Below, piece after piece: positions 43,997-53,098 of a DNA stretch of 64,000 nucleotides. A model generated the notes under the pieces. The model saw only the letters and a program-made list of their open reading frames with translations. It was not told the origin of the DNA and made no database searches. The stretch's first letter is position 1. The number at the start of each line of letters is the position of its first letter. Source of the stretch: Trinickia sp. Y13. Its GTDB lineage: Bacteria; Pseudomonadota; Gammaproteobacteria; Burkholderiales; Burkholderiaceae. Where the stretch lies: assembly GCF_029522115.1 (NCBI RefSeq), contig NZ_JAKWFK010000001.1, positions 641,351 to 705,350 on the forward strand, written 5' to 3'. A program made the translations under genes and the position numbers.

Positions 43997-44557
43997 ATGC
44001 CATCTTTCAAGTCGTCGACGAGCGGACAGAAATTCATTGCTCGCAATCGTGCGCCGCGCGTGCATATCGAATACGACGTCGAGCTATACGGCGCCGAGCG
44101 CAAGGTCGAACTGCCGTTCGTGATGGGCGTGCTTGCCGACCTGGCCGGCGCGCGCGCAAACGAGCTGCCGGATCTGAACGAACGCAATTTCGTCGACATC
44201 GATATCGACTCCTTCGACGAACGCATGAAGGCGGTCGGACCGGCGTTATCGCTCGATGTCGCGAACACGTTGACTGGCGAGGGAAAGCTTCACGTCGAAA
44301 TGGCGCTGCAAAGTCTGGATGATTTCTCGCCGGGCGCTATCGCGCAAAACGTCGAACCCTTGAGGCGCCTTCTTCAAGCGCGTACGCAGCTGTCGAATCT
44401 GCTTTCGTACATCGATGGCAAACGCGGCGCGGAAATGCTGGTTGCGCATGCGTTGGCCGATCCCAAGCTGCTGGCTGAGTTGTCCGCGCCGACCCTACAA
44501 GAACCGTCGCACCGCGATGGCCCCGACGACACCGCCCAGGGAGCCGATCATGCCTAG
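43997..44557 (+). CDS. tssB: TssB, T6SS contractile sheath small subunit
   Basis: This is a 186-residue protein of standard TssB (VipA) size. The family segments RVHIEYDVELYGAERKVELP, FVMGVLADLAG and RNFVDIDIDSFDERMKAVGP are present. It pairs with TssC to form the contractile sheath around the Hcp tube. It overlaps tssC by eight bases, so the two are coupled. A GAGGAGAG Shine-Dalgarno precedes the start. Confidence 0.94.
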   Translation: MPSFKSSTSGQKFIARNRAPRVHIEYDVELYGAERKVELPFVMGVLADLAGARANELPDLNERNFVDIDIDSFDERMKAVGPALSLDVANTLTGEGKLHVEMALQSLDDFSPGAIAQNVEPLRRLLQARTQLSNLLSYIDGKRGAEMLVAHALADPKLLAELSAPTLQEPSHRDGPDDTAQGADHA

Positions 44558-46058
44558 ACTCGAAACACAAGCTCAGCAGGAGCAACGCCCGCCGCTGGCC
44601 GTCATCGAAAGAAGCCAATTCACCGCACTGCTCGATAAAGAAATCAATCCGAAAACGGAGCAAGCTCGCATCGCCGTGCAAAACGCGATGCGCACGCTCG
44701 CTCATCAAGCGCTCGAGCATTCGCTGACCGTCTCGGACGACGCCTACGAGACAATCCGGCAACTGATCGCGCAAATCGATGCCAAGCTGACGGGGCAAAT
44801 CAACGAGATCTTGCACCACCCCGATTTTCAAGGGCTCGAATCGGCGTGGCGAGGCTTGCACTATCTCGTCAGCAATACCGAAAGCGACGAATTGCTCAAG
44901 ATCCGAGTGCTGCCCGCAACGAAAAGCGAGCTTGCCCGCATGCTCAAACGCCACAAGGGCGTCGGCTGGGATCAAAGCCCGCTGTTCAAGAAAGTGTACG
45001 AACAGGAGTATGGGCAGTTGGGGGGCGAGCCGTTCGGCTGTCTCGTCGCCGACTATTACTTCGACCATAGCCCGCCCGACGTGGAAATGTTGCGTGAGAT
45101 CTCGAGAATCTCGGCAGCCGCGCATGCGCCGTTCATTGCCGGCGTGTCTTCATCCTTGATGCAGATGGACTCTTGGCAAGAGCTCTCGAATCCTCGTGAT
45201 CTGACGAAGATCTTTCAGAACACCGAGTACGCCGCATGGCGAAGCCTGCGGCAATCGGAAGACTCGCGTTATATCGGGCTCGCCATGCCGCGCTTTCTCG
45301 GCCGAGTGCCCTATGGCGCGCGCACGAACCCGGTCGAAGCGTTCGACTTCGAAGAGGACATCGATTCGGCGCGGCACGATCGCTACACATGGGTGAATGC
45401 GGCGTTCGCCATGGCGGCGAACATCAACCGCTCCTTCAAGCTATACGGCTGGTGCTCCGCCATTCGCGGCGTCGAATCGGGCGGCGCGGTGGAGAACTTG
45501 CCGTGCCACGCGTTTCCGACCGACGACGGCGGCGTCGATTTGAAATGCCCGACGGAAATCGCGATTAGCGATCGTCGCGAAGCCGAGCTCGCCAAAAATG
45601 GTTTGATTCCGCTCGTGCATCGCAAGAATTCGGACGTGGCCGCTTTCATCGGCGCTCAATCGCTCTATCAGAGCGGGGAATACCACGACGCGGATGCAAC
45701 GGCCAATGCAAGGCTATCGGGCCGGTTGCCTTACTTGTTCGCATGCAGCCGCTTTGCGCACTACTTGAAATGCATTGTCCGCGACAAGATCGGCTCGTTT
45801 CGCGAACGCAGCGACATGCAGCGCTGGCTCAACGATTGGATCATGAACTACGTCGACGGAGATCCGGCCAATTCGTCGCAAGAGACGAAGGCGCGCAAGC
45901 CGCTTGCGGCCGCCGAGGTCGTCGTCGAGGAGGTTGAAGACAATCCCGGCTACTACGCGGCCAAATTCTTTCTGCGGCCGCACTACCAGTTGGAGGGCCT
46001 CACGGTTTCGCTGCGACTGGTCACGAAGCTGCCGTCGATCCGCGCATCGAACGAGTAG
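44550..46058 (+). CDS. tssC: TssC, T6SS contractile sheath large subunit
   Basis: This is a 502-residue TssC (VipB). Signatures include NEILHHPDFQGLESAWRGLH, EFGQLGGEP-type YGQLGGEPFGCLVADYYFDH, and FLRPHYQLEGLTVSLRLVTK LP at the C-terminus. The ATG at 44550 (MPRLETQAQQ) is inside the end of tssB. The protein carries the ClpV-interaction surface together with TssB in systems that have ClpV; no clpV gene is in this locus. Confidence 0.95.
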   Translation: MPRLETQAQQEQRPPLAVIERSQFTALLDKEINPKTEQARIAVQNAMRTLAHQALEHSLTVSDDAYETIRQLIAQIDAKLTGQINEILHHPDFQGLESAWRGLHYLVSNTESDELLKIRVLPATKSELARMLKRHKGVGWDQSPLFKKVYEQEYGQLGGEPFGCLVADYYFDHSPPDVEMLREISRISAAAHAPFIAGVSSSLMQMDSWQELSNPRDLTKIFQNTEYAAWRSLRQSEDSRYIGLAMPRFLGRVPYGARTNPVEAFDFEEDIDSARHDRYTWVNAAFAMAANINRSFKLYGWCSAIRGVESGGAVENLPCHAFPTDDGGVDLKCPTEIAISDRREAELAKNGLIPLVHRKNSDVAAFIGAQSLYQSGEYHDADATANARLSGRLPYLFACSRFAHYLKCIVRDKIGSFRERSDMQRWLNDWIMNYVDGDPANSSQETKARKPLAAAEVVVEEVEDNPGYYAAKFFLRPHYQLEGLTVSLRLVTKLPSIRASNE

Positions 46059-46087
46059 TCCGATTGTGAATTCAGAGGGAGAACGCG

Positions 46088-46579
46088 ATGGGAATGGCGA
46101 TGTTCATGAGAGTCGAAGGGGCGACCGGAGAATCGGCGGACGGTCAACACAAAGGGTGGACCGACATTCAAATGTTTTCTTGGGCGGCGGCTCAGCCGGC
46201 GGCCATGGCTAGCGGCGGCGGGGGCAACGCGGGCAAAGCGAACTTCAGCGATCTCGTCGTGACCGCGTTCATGGATAAGGCTACGCCAGCCATCTTGAAG
46301 TACTGCGCGAGCGGCAAGCATGTGCCCAAGGTCGAGATTTCCTCGTGCAAAACGGGCGGGGACCAGATCGAGTTCTCGCGCCTGACGCTCGAGGAGGTGG
46401 TCGTCACGCTGGCTCAGATCGCGGGACCCGACGTGGAGGACGAGCCGAACCGGCTCATGATGCGCTACGGCTTCCAGGCGGCGCGCGTGAAGACGCAATA
46501 TTGGGAGCAGACGCCCGACGGAGGCAAGGGCGCGGAAGTCACGATGGGTTGGGACATCAAAAAGAACCAGGAAATGTGA
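46088..46579 (+). CDS. hcp: Hcp (TssD), T6SS tube protein
   Basis: This 163-residue Hcp has the family segments MFMRVEGATGESADGQHKGW at the N-terminus and FSDLVVTAFMDKATPAILKY in the middle. The C-terminal part is EVTMGWDIKKNQEM. It forms hexameric rings that stack as the inner tube. A GAGGGAGAACGC-type Shine-Dalgarno precedes the ATG. It is a structural Hcp without effector extension, located between tssC and tssE. Confidence 0.94.
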   Translation: MGMAMFMRVEGATGESADGQHKGWTDIQMFSWAAAQPAAMASGGGGNAGKANFSDLVVTAFMDKATPAILKYCASGKHVPKVEISSCKTGGDQIEFSRLTLEEVVVTLAQIAGPDVEDEPNRLMMRYGFQAARVKTQYWEQTPDGGKGAEVTMGWDIKKNQEM

Positions 46580-46589
46580 GGGGGCGGGA

Positions 46590-47135
46590 ATGAATGGAAC
46601 GCCCGTGCATTCACGGTCAGCCTTGGGGCGCGGCGACTGCCCGCAGCCCACGTTGTTCGATCGGCTCGTCGACGCCGCGCCCGGCGATTTCATTGGGCCG
46701 GGGACGCATCACGATCGCAAGCACGACAGCGGCGATTCGGCGTTGCGCGCGTGCGTGCTGCGCGATATGGCGCGCTTGCTCAACGCAACGCGCCTGCTCG
46801 ACGCCGACGGGGCGGCAGCTTATCCGCAGGTAGCCAGCTCCGTGGTGAACTATGGCGTGCCGCCGCTGGCCGGTGCAATGATCTCCGAAATCGACGTGGG
46901 ACAGGTGGAGGCGGAGATTCGTCAGTCGTTGATGCACTACGAGCCACGGCTACTGCCCGAATCGATCGAAGTTCGGTATATGGGCGGCGATGCGCGAGCG
47001 GAGCATCCCAACGTGCTGCGGTTCGAGATTGCCGCGAAACTTTGGCACGTGCCTCAGCCCGTTCCGATGCTCGTCTACACCGATCTCGATCTCGAGTCGG
47101 GTGCTGCATCGGTACGGGCGCTCGCCGAGCGGTGA
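46590..47135 (+). CDS. tssE: TssE, T6SS baseplate protein (gp25-like)
   Basis: This 181-residue protein matches the lysozyme-related gp25-like baseplate family: QPTLFDRLVD, DMARLLNATRLLDADGAAAY, SSVVNYGVPPLAGAMISEID and a C-terminal EIAAKLWHVPQPVPMLVYTDL. The start is preceded by a GGGGGCGGG stretch ten bases after hcp. It is a core component of the baseplate wedge with TssF and TssG. It lies four bases before tssF. Confidence 0.9.
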   Translation: MNGTPVHSRSALGRGDCPQPTLFDRLVDAAPGDFIGPGTHHDRKHDSGDSALRACVLRDMARLLNATRLLDADGAAAYPQVASSVVNYGVPPLAGAMISEIDVGQVEAEIRQSLMHYEPRLLPESIEVRYMGGDARAEHPNVLRFEIAAKLWHVPQPVPMLVYTDLDLESGAASVRALAER

Positions 47136-47139
47136 CGCG

Positions 47140-49008
47140 ATGGACGCACGCTTTCTCGAGTACTACAACCGCGAGCTCACGTATCTGCGCGAACTCGGCG
47201 CAGAATTCGCGCGGTCCAATCCCAAGGCTGCATCGCGCCTGGGCATGCACGGCATGGAGGTGGCCGATCCATACGTCGAGCGCTTGCTCGAAGGGTTCTG
47301 CTTTCTGACTGCGCGCGTGCAGTTGAAGATGGACGCCGAGTTTCCGCGCTTCTCCGAGCGCTTGCTCGATGTCGTCTTCCCGAACCATCTCGCGCCGATT
47401 CCGTCGATGGCGATTGCCAAATTGCATGTCGACCCGCGCGAGAGCAGGTTGATGCAAGGTTACGTCGTGCCAGCCGGTGCAAGTCTGTACCGCCGTTTGG
47501 GAGACGCAGGCGCAACCTGCGAGTTTCGAACGGCCCACGCCCTGACGTTATGGCCGATCTCGCTCGACGAAGTTCGGACGACGGGCGTCCCCCCCGATTT
47601 ACCGGCCATGGGGCAGGGCGTTCGCGCAAGTGCGCGCGGCGCGGTGCGCATCGTCATCGGATCGCAAACGCACGTGCCGCTCCATCAGCTTCCGCTCGAT
47701 CGACTCGATCTTTACCTTTGCGGCCCGGATGCTCAGGCTGTGCGCCTGCTGGAGCTGTTGGCCATGCATGCATTGGCCGTTGCCTGCCGCGACCCCGATT
47801 CGGGCGAATGCGTCGATTGGCTGGAACCGCAAGCGATCGCGCATGAGGGCTTTGCCGCGGCACAGGCGATGCTGCCGACCGATGCAAGGAGCTTCGAGGG
47901 GCATCGCCTTCTGCACGAGTACTTCGCGTTTCCCGCCCGGTTTCACTTCATTTCGATTGGCGGCTTGCGGAAAGCATTGTCGCGCACGCGCAGCCATCGC
48001 CTAGAGTTGATCGTGCTCCTCGATCAAGCCGATGGCGCGCTCGAACGAACGATCGATGCGAGTCACCTTGCGCTGCACTGCACACCGGTCGTCAATCTGT
48101 TCCCGAGAGTCACCGATCGGATTCCAGTCACGTCGCATAGCGCGGAGTACCGGCTCGTCGCGGATCGCACGCGGCCGCTCGACTATGAGATCCATTCGGT
48201 TCGGCGCGTGAACGGGCATCGGCTCGGCGACGAGGCGAGCGCGAGCACCGTGTTTCTGCCATTCTTCGCATCGAATGGCGCGGACCATGACGGTGAAGCG
48301 TATTTCTCGCTGAGGCGCGAGCCGAGACTGGTCGGTGCGCATTCGATGCGGCACGGTGCTCGCACGGGCTACACGGGCACCGACACCTACGTCGCGCTCG
48401 TCGACCGACGGCATGCACCGTTCGATGAACGTATCGAATTGCTCTCGGCGGAGGGATTGTGCACGAATTGCGATCTGCCGCTGCTGGTTTCCTCTGGCAC
48501 GCGCTCCGATCTCATCGCGAAACTCTCGCTGCCGATCGACGGCATCGAAATAGTTAGGGGTCCTACGCGACCGAGACCTCCGCTTGCCCGAGACCAAGCG
48601 ATCTGGCGCGCGATCGATCAACTCGGCATCGGTTATCAGCCAACAGCCGGAGTGGACGATGAGACCGGCGCGCGCGATTTGCGCGAATGGCTGAGTCTTT
48701 ATGCAGATCCCGTGGATTCGTCGATGATAAGGCAGGTGGCGGGGATCCGGCGTCTTGCGTGTTCACCGATCGTCGAACGCTTGCCCGAAGCGGGGCCGAT
48801 CGCGTTCGGACGTGGTGTGCTGGTCGATATGACGGTCGACGAGCAAGCTTTTTCCGGCGAAAGCCCTTATCTTCTGGGCGCGGTGCTCGAACAGTTTTTT
48901 GCGCGCTATGCCTCGATCAACTCGTTCACGCGGCTCGCGCTCCACTCGCTACAGCGCGGTGCGCTCGCAACGTGGCGCGGGCGCATTGGCCGCCGACCGA
49001 CGTTATGA
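47140..49008 (+). CDS. tssF: TssF, T6SS baseplate protein
   Basis: This is a 622-residue protein with the typical TssF N-terminus MDARFLEYYNRELTYLRELG, then EFARSNPKAASRLGMHGMEV and LLEGFCFLTARVQLKMDAEF. The C-terminal segment YASINSFTRLALHSLQRG is also family-typical. It forms the wedge with TssG2 and TssE and docks to TssK. It overlaps tssG by ATGA. Confidence 0.94.
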   Translation: MDARFLEYYNRELTYLRELGAEFARSNPKAASRLGMHGMEVADPYVERLLEGFCFLTARVQLKMDAEFPRFSERLLDVVFPNHLAPIPSMAIAKLHVDPRESRLMQGYVVPAGASLYRRLGDAGATCEFRTAHALTLWPISLDEVRTTGVPPDLPAMGQGVRASARGAVRIVIGSQTHVPLHQLPLDRLDLYLCGPDAQAVRLLELLAMHALAVACRDPDSGECVDWLEPQAIAHEGFAAAQAMLPTDARSFEGHRLLHEYFAFPARFHFISIGGLRKALSRTRSHRLELIVLLDQADGALERTIDASHLALHCTPVVNLFPRVTDRIPVTSHSAEYRLVADRTRPLDYEIHSVRRVNGHRLGDEASASTVFLPFFASNGADHDGEAYFSLRREPRLVGAHSMRHGARTGYTGTDTYVALVDRRHAPFDERIELLSAEGLCTNCDLPLLVSSGTRSDLIAKLSLPIDGIEIVRGPTRPRPPLARDQAIWRAIDQLGIGYQPTAGVDDETGARDLREWLSLYADPVDSSMIRQVAGIRRLACSPIVERLPEAGPIAFGRGVLVDMTVDEQAFSGESPYLLGAVLEQFFARYASINSFTRLALHSLQRGALATWRGRIGRRPTL

Positions 49009-50117
49009 ATCCCCACGACCCGACACCCGATTATGGCGAGCGATACGCGGCGTATTGGAGGCGGTTGCTGGCGACGCCAGCCGCGTACGATCTGTTCGGG
49101 ACGCTGCGCTCGCTCGACGCGATCTGCGCACGGCATGCGCGGATCGGACGTGCTGCGCATCCGCGCGACGAGCCGTTGCGACTCGGGCAGATGCCTTCGC
49201 TGTCGTTCGCGCCGGCGATGGTGGCGCACGCCGTCGCCGGTGCGGCAGGAGGCGTTGCGCCACGATTGCTCATTTATGGTTTTGGTTTGTTCGGACCCAA
49301 CGGCCCGATGCCGCTGCATGTGACGGAACGCGCGCGAGAGACCGTGCACGACGCCAACGGCAATGCGTTGAGTGCGTTCGCGGATCTCTTTCATCACAGA
49401 GCGATCGCGTTGTTCTATCGCGCGTGGGCCGATGCTCAGCCCGTCGTCGGACATGACCGTCCCGGAGCGGGGCCGTTCGATCGATACGTCGCAAGCCTCA
49501 TCGGCCGCGCGCAGCGCGTCGAGAACGGGCATGGCGCGATACTGCCAGTGAGCGAGATGTGCTTCCACGCTGGGCATTGGGTCCGCCATACACGCAACCC
49601 GGAGGGGCTCGTTCGAATACTTTCGCACGACTTCGGCGTGGACGTGCGCTTGGTGGAACACGTCGTGCGGTGGCTGCCGATCGACGAGGCGCAGCGCACG
49701 ACGCTTCGCGCCAAACAGCCTGAGCAACGCCTTGGCAGCGGCGCCGTGCTCGGTCGTGCGGTGCGCGACGGCCAGTCATGCTTTCGGCTTGTGTTGGGGC
49801 CGATGTCGCTCGAGCGCTATCGAACGTTCTTGCCAGACGGGCGCAACGCGAGGCGGCTTGCGCAGTGGGTACGCGAGTACCTTGGCGCCGAGTTCGATTG
49901 GTCAATGCAACTCGTGCTTGCCGCCGATCAGGTGCCACGTCATACGCTCGGCTCCAGAGAGGGGTTGGGCCATTCAATCTGGCTTGGCCGCATCGGCGAG
50001 GCGGCCGCAAGCGAGCTGACGATCGATTGGGCGGCGCGATCGGGGCCTGCTCGCCTTGCAAAGCGTAAGGGTGTGCAAGCCGTGGCGCCCGCCCGTGAAG
50101 CCCACGCGGACCGATGA
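49005..50117 (+). CDS. tssG: TssG, T6SS baseplate protein
   Basis: This is a 370-residue TssG. It has LRLGQMPSLSFAPAMVAHAV near the N-terminus, GLFGPNGPMPLHVTERARET and FADLFHHRAIALFYRAWADA, the last two being the best conserved family segments. The ATG at 49005 overlaps the tssF stop. In most T6SS loci tssG is followed by tssH (clpV); here the next gene, nine bases away, is vgrG. Confidence 0.94.
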   Translation: MNPHDPTPDYGERYAAYWRRLLATPAAYDLFGTLRSLDAICARHARIGRAAHPRDEPLRLGQMPSLSFAPAMVAHAVAGAAGGVAPRLLIYGFGLFGPNGPMPLHVTERARETVHDANGNALSAFADLFHHRAIALFYRAWADAQPVVGHDRPGAGPFDRYVASLIGRAQRVENGHGAILPVSEMCFHAGHWVRHTRNPEGLVRILSHDFGVDVRLVEHVVRWLPIDEAQRTTLRAKQPEQRLGSGAVLGRAVRDGQSCFRLVLGPMSLERYRTFLPDGRNARRLAQWVREYLGAEFDWSMQLVLAADQVPRHTLGSREGLGHSIWLGRIGEAAASELTIDWAARSGPARLAKRKGVQAVAPAREAHADR

Positions 50118-50126
50118 GGAGTGAGC

Positions 50127-52400
50127 TTGTCACGCATATTTACATTGAACACGGCCCTGGGCGAGGAACTCAAGTTCTATCGTTTGGACGGGGAAGAGGC
50201 GCTTGGCCGATTGTTCGAATTCCGAATCGAAGCGCTCGCCGACGGCTACGGATTGTCGTTGCGCGAACTGCTCGGAAAGTGTGTGTGCGTGCGCGTTCAG
50301 GCGCGCGAAGGCACACAGCGTTACTTGCACGGGCTCGTCGCGCGTGTGTCGCTGATCGGGCGCCAAGCGCAGCGGCACTATGCATACGAGCTCGTCTTGC
50401 GTCCGTGGCTATGGTTGGCCACGCGACGCTCCGATTGCAGAATCTTCCAGAGCAAGAGTGTGCCCGAGATCGTCGACGAGGTACTCGCGCCCTATGGCTT
50501 CCCGATGGAGAAGCGGCTCGCCGAGCACTATGCGCCACGCGAGTACTGCGTTCAGTACAACGAAACCGATGCCGCTTTCGTGTCGCGGTTGATGGAAAGC
50601 GAGGGCATTTACTATTGCTTCAAACACACCGAGCAAGCGCATACGCTCGTGCTATGCGATGCACAGTCCTCGCATGTAGCCTTGCCCGGCTACGACACGA
50701 TCCCGTACATCGGCGCCGACCGCACGGCAATCGGCGACGAAGAGCACATCGATAGTTGGCGGCCCGCGCAGGAGGTCAGCATCGGCGGCTATGAGGCCAG
50801 CGATTACGACTATACGAGGCCACGCGCCGATCTCTCGGTCAAGCATACGGACCCGCGCGGGCATGAGCACGATCGGTATGCGATGTTCGAATGGCCTGGC
50901 GGCTACGATGACGACCTGTTGGGCACGCGCTATGGACGAGTGCGCCTCGAAGCGCTGCAGTCGGAGCACGAGCGCGTCGACGCGCATACCGACGTTCGCG
51001 CGATGGCGCCCGGGTATTTGTTTAAGCTCGAACGCTGTCCCCGTTCGGAGCAAAACCGGGCATATCTGGTCGTGCGCTGCCGCTATCGGTTTCAAGAGAA
51101 CCCCTACGCGACCGATCGCTCCGACGAGCACGTGACACATGAAACGACGTTCGTGGCACAGCCGACGCAGTTGCCTTACCGTCCGCCGCGCGAGACGAGC
51201 GCGCCGCGCACTAACGGCCCGCAAACGGCTGTCGTGGTGGGGGCGCCCGGCGAGGAAATTTGGACCGACGAATACGGGCGCGTCAAGTTGCAGTTTCAAT
51301 GGGATCGTTACGGCCAGCGCGACCAGAACGCCTCGTGTTGGGTTCGCGTGTCGAGCCCCTGGGCGGGCGGCGGGTTTGGCGGTGTGCAGATTCCACGTGT
51401 GGGCGATGAAGTCATCGTCGATTTTCTCAATGGCGATCCGGACCGGCCGATCGTCACGGGCCGCGTCTACAACGGCGAGCGCATGCCGCCGTGGGATCTG
51501 CCGATGAGCGCCACGCAAAGCGGATTGCTGTCGCGTTCGACGCCAGGTGGCGGGGCATCGCACGCGAACGCGTTGCGCTTCGAGGATCGCAAAGGCGCTG
51601 AGCAGCTATGGCTGCATGCGGAGCGCAATTTCGATGCAGAGACGGAATTGGATCACTCGCTGTCCGTGGGAAACAACCACACGCATACGGTCGGCAACGA
51701 CGAGACGATGCAGGTGAAGAGCAACCGGCAACGCAGCGTGGGTCAGGACGAGACGGTGAGTATCGGGCGGCATCGGGTGGGGCAGATCGGCGGGAATGAG
51801 ACGCACGCAGTGACGGGCGATCGCAGCGTGTCCGTCGACGGTGACAGCGCGCACACCGTTGCAAAAGGCAATCACAGCTTGGCGGTGGTGAACGGCAAGC
51901 ACGATGTGTTCGTCAAGGGAGACAGCACGCACGTGGTCGAGGCAGGATCGTATGCGGCGCAAGTGATGGCGGGAAACTATGCGGTCGAGGTTGCGAAGGT
52001 CGCGTCGATGGTGGCTAAGAATCACATAGAGATGGGCTCGGGGCAGAGCGGGATGGCGATCAATAAGGAAGACGTTGGGGTGTCTATTGGCGGGGTGGGC
52101 GGCGAACTTGGCGTCGGAGTCGCGGGCTATGGCGGCGGGGTGAGTATCGTCGGATACGATCAAGGCGTGGGAATTGCCGGCTATGCAGAGGGCGTCACGA
52201 TCTATGGCGAAGACGATCTCAATCTTGCAGGCAAGGCGACAGCGAATCTTCAGGCCCCGACAGTGAACATCGACAATGGTAAGGGCATCTGCAACGTCAA
52301 CGTCAATGCGACGAAGATCGTTCTATCGACCGGTGGCGGCACGATCACGCTCGATAGCTCGGGAGTGACGATTCAAGGGACGATTGCTTACATCAATTGA
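50127..52400 (+). CDS. vgrG: VgrG (TssI), T6SS spike protein
   Basis: This is an approximately 757-residue VgrG with gp27-like and gp5-like parts: the N-terminal base (LKFYRLDGEEALGRLFEFRI), the OB-fold (VVGAPGEEIWTDEYGRVKLQ, then QIPRVGDEVIVDFLNGDPDR) and the beta-helix needle. The needle region has a long run of short HTHTVGNDETMQV-like beta repeats (about residues 510-610). GAGGAG at 50116-50121 fits the TTG at 50127 (MSRIFTLN); a GTG at 50121 lies within that Shine-Dalgarno and is less likely. There is no extra effector domain at the C-terminus, so the cargo is the separately encoded PAAR-RHS protein. Confidence 0.93.
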   Translation: MSRIFTLNTALGEELKFYRLDGEEALGRLFEFRIEALADGYGLSLRELLGKCVCVRVQAREGTQRYLHGLVARVSLIGRQAQRHYAYELVLRPWLWLATRRSDCRIFQSKSVPEIVDEVLAPYGFPMEKRLAEHYAPREYCVQYNETDAAFVSRLMESEGIYYCFKHTEQAHTLVLCDAQSSHVALPGYDTIPYIGADRTAIGDEEHIDSWRPAQEVSIGGYEASDYDYTRPRADLSVKHTDPRGHEHDRYAMFEWPGGYDDDLLGTRYGRVRLEALQSEHERVDAHTDVRAMAPGYLFKLERCPRSEQNRAYLVVRCRYRFQENPYATDRSDEHVTHETTFVAQPTQLPYRPPRETSAPRTNGPQTAVVVGAPGEEIWTDEYGRVKLQFQWDRYGQRDQNASCWVRVSSPWAGGGFGGVQIPRVGDEVIVDFLNGDPDRPIVTGRVYNGERMPPWDLPMSATQSGLLSRSTPGGGASHANALRFEDRKGAEQLWLHAERNFDAETELDHSLSVGNNHTHTVGNDETMQVKSNRQRSVGQDETVSIGRHRVGQIGGNETHAVTGDRSVSVDGDSAHTVAKGNHSLAVVNGKHDVFVKGDSTHVVEAGSYAAQVMAGNYAVEVAKVASMVAKNHIEMGSGQSGMAINKEDVGVSIGGVGGELGVGVAGYGGGVSIVGYDQGVGIAGYAEGVTIYGEDDLNLAGKATANLQAPTVNIDNGKGICNVNVNATKIVLSTGGGTITLDSSGVTIQGTIAYIN

Positions 52401-52458
52401 TGCGGATGGCGGCGCGATGGTATTGCTCGCGTTCGTCGAAAACATTGGGAGACATTCG

Positions 52459-53082
52459 ATGGAGAACGAATTGGATCGGATGACAGTCGATGACTTGCTA
52501 GAAGAGGATACGTTGGCGGCTTTGCGCAGGCTTTTTGCAAGCGACTCGCCGCCGCATCCTTGCCCGGCGGACGAACGGGTGGACCCAACGACGCTGATCG
52601 GCGAGGTAACGGATACGCACCATCCCGATGCAATGGGGCGGGTTCGCGTGAAATGGCCGATGCGGGATGCGAACTCGTGCGAGCGTTGGCTCGAATGCGT
52701 GGAGGGCGTGAAGCCGCATGTCGGCGACTGTGTGCTGCTGCAGTCGCCGTCGAACTGGCCCGAGTATGTGATCTCGGGCCTGCTGCGGCGGGCGGAATGC
52801 AGCGAACCGGTAGAGCCCGTCGCCGAGGCCGCCTTCGAGCTTACGCTCGAAGCGGACAGGTGCATACAACTGTCGGATGCATCGGGTCGCCCGCTGTTGC
52901 AGGTGCGTTCGTCGCCGGACGGCCCGGTCGTCACGTTACTGAATCGGAACGTAAACATCGAAGTCGCAGGCAAACTGCGGCTCAGCGCACAGGCCATCGA
53001 ACTCGAAGGCGGCCATGGTGGAGTGGACATTCGAACGGAAGCGGATACCGTGGTGCGAAGCCGATACGTCCGGTTGAACTGA
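52459..53082 (+). CDS. T6SS VgrG-linked protein (DUF6484-like)
   Basis: This 207-residue protein has an OB-fold-like central part (TTLIGEVTDTHHPDAMGRVRV KW) and a C-terminal beta region. Its use of a VgrG-like 'DAMGRVRVKW' strand suggests it mimics or packs against the VgrG gp5 domain. GGGAG seven bases before the ATG at 52459 decides the start among several ATGs. Proteins of this type (which I recall as DUF6484) occur between vgrG and RHS/PAAR effector genes in Burkholderiaceae. An effector-loading role is inferred from location. I am not certain of the DUF number. Confidence 0.7.
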   Translation: MENELDRMTVDDLLEEDTLAALRRLFASDSPPHPCPADERVDPTTLIGEVTDTHHPDAMGRVRVKWPMRDANSCERWLECVEGVKPHVGDCVLLQSPSNWPEYVISGLLRRAECSEPVEPVAEAAFELTLEADRCIQLSDASGRPLLQVRSSPDGPVVTLLNRNVNIEVAGKLRLSAQAIELEGGHGGVDIRTEADTVVRSRYVRLN

Positions 53083-53098
53083 TCTGGAATTCAGCCCC

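Noticed and set aside
51650..51900. Short tandem repeats in vgrG considered as a CRISPR-like or regulatory repeat
   Set aside because: They encode repeated beta strands of the VgrG needle (HTHTVGNDETM type) within one open frame and vary in sequence and length.
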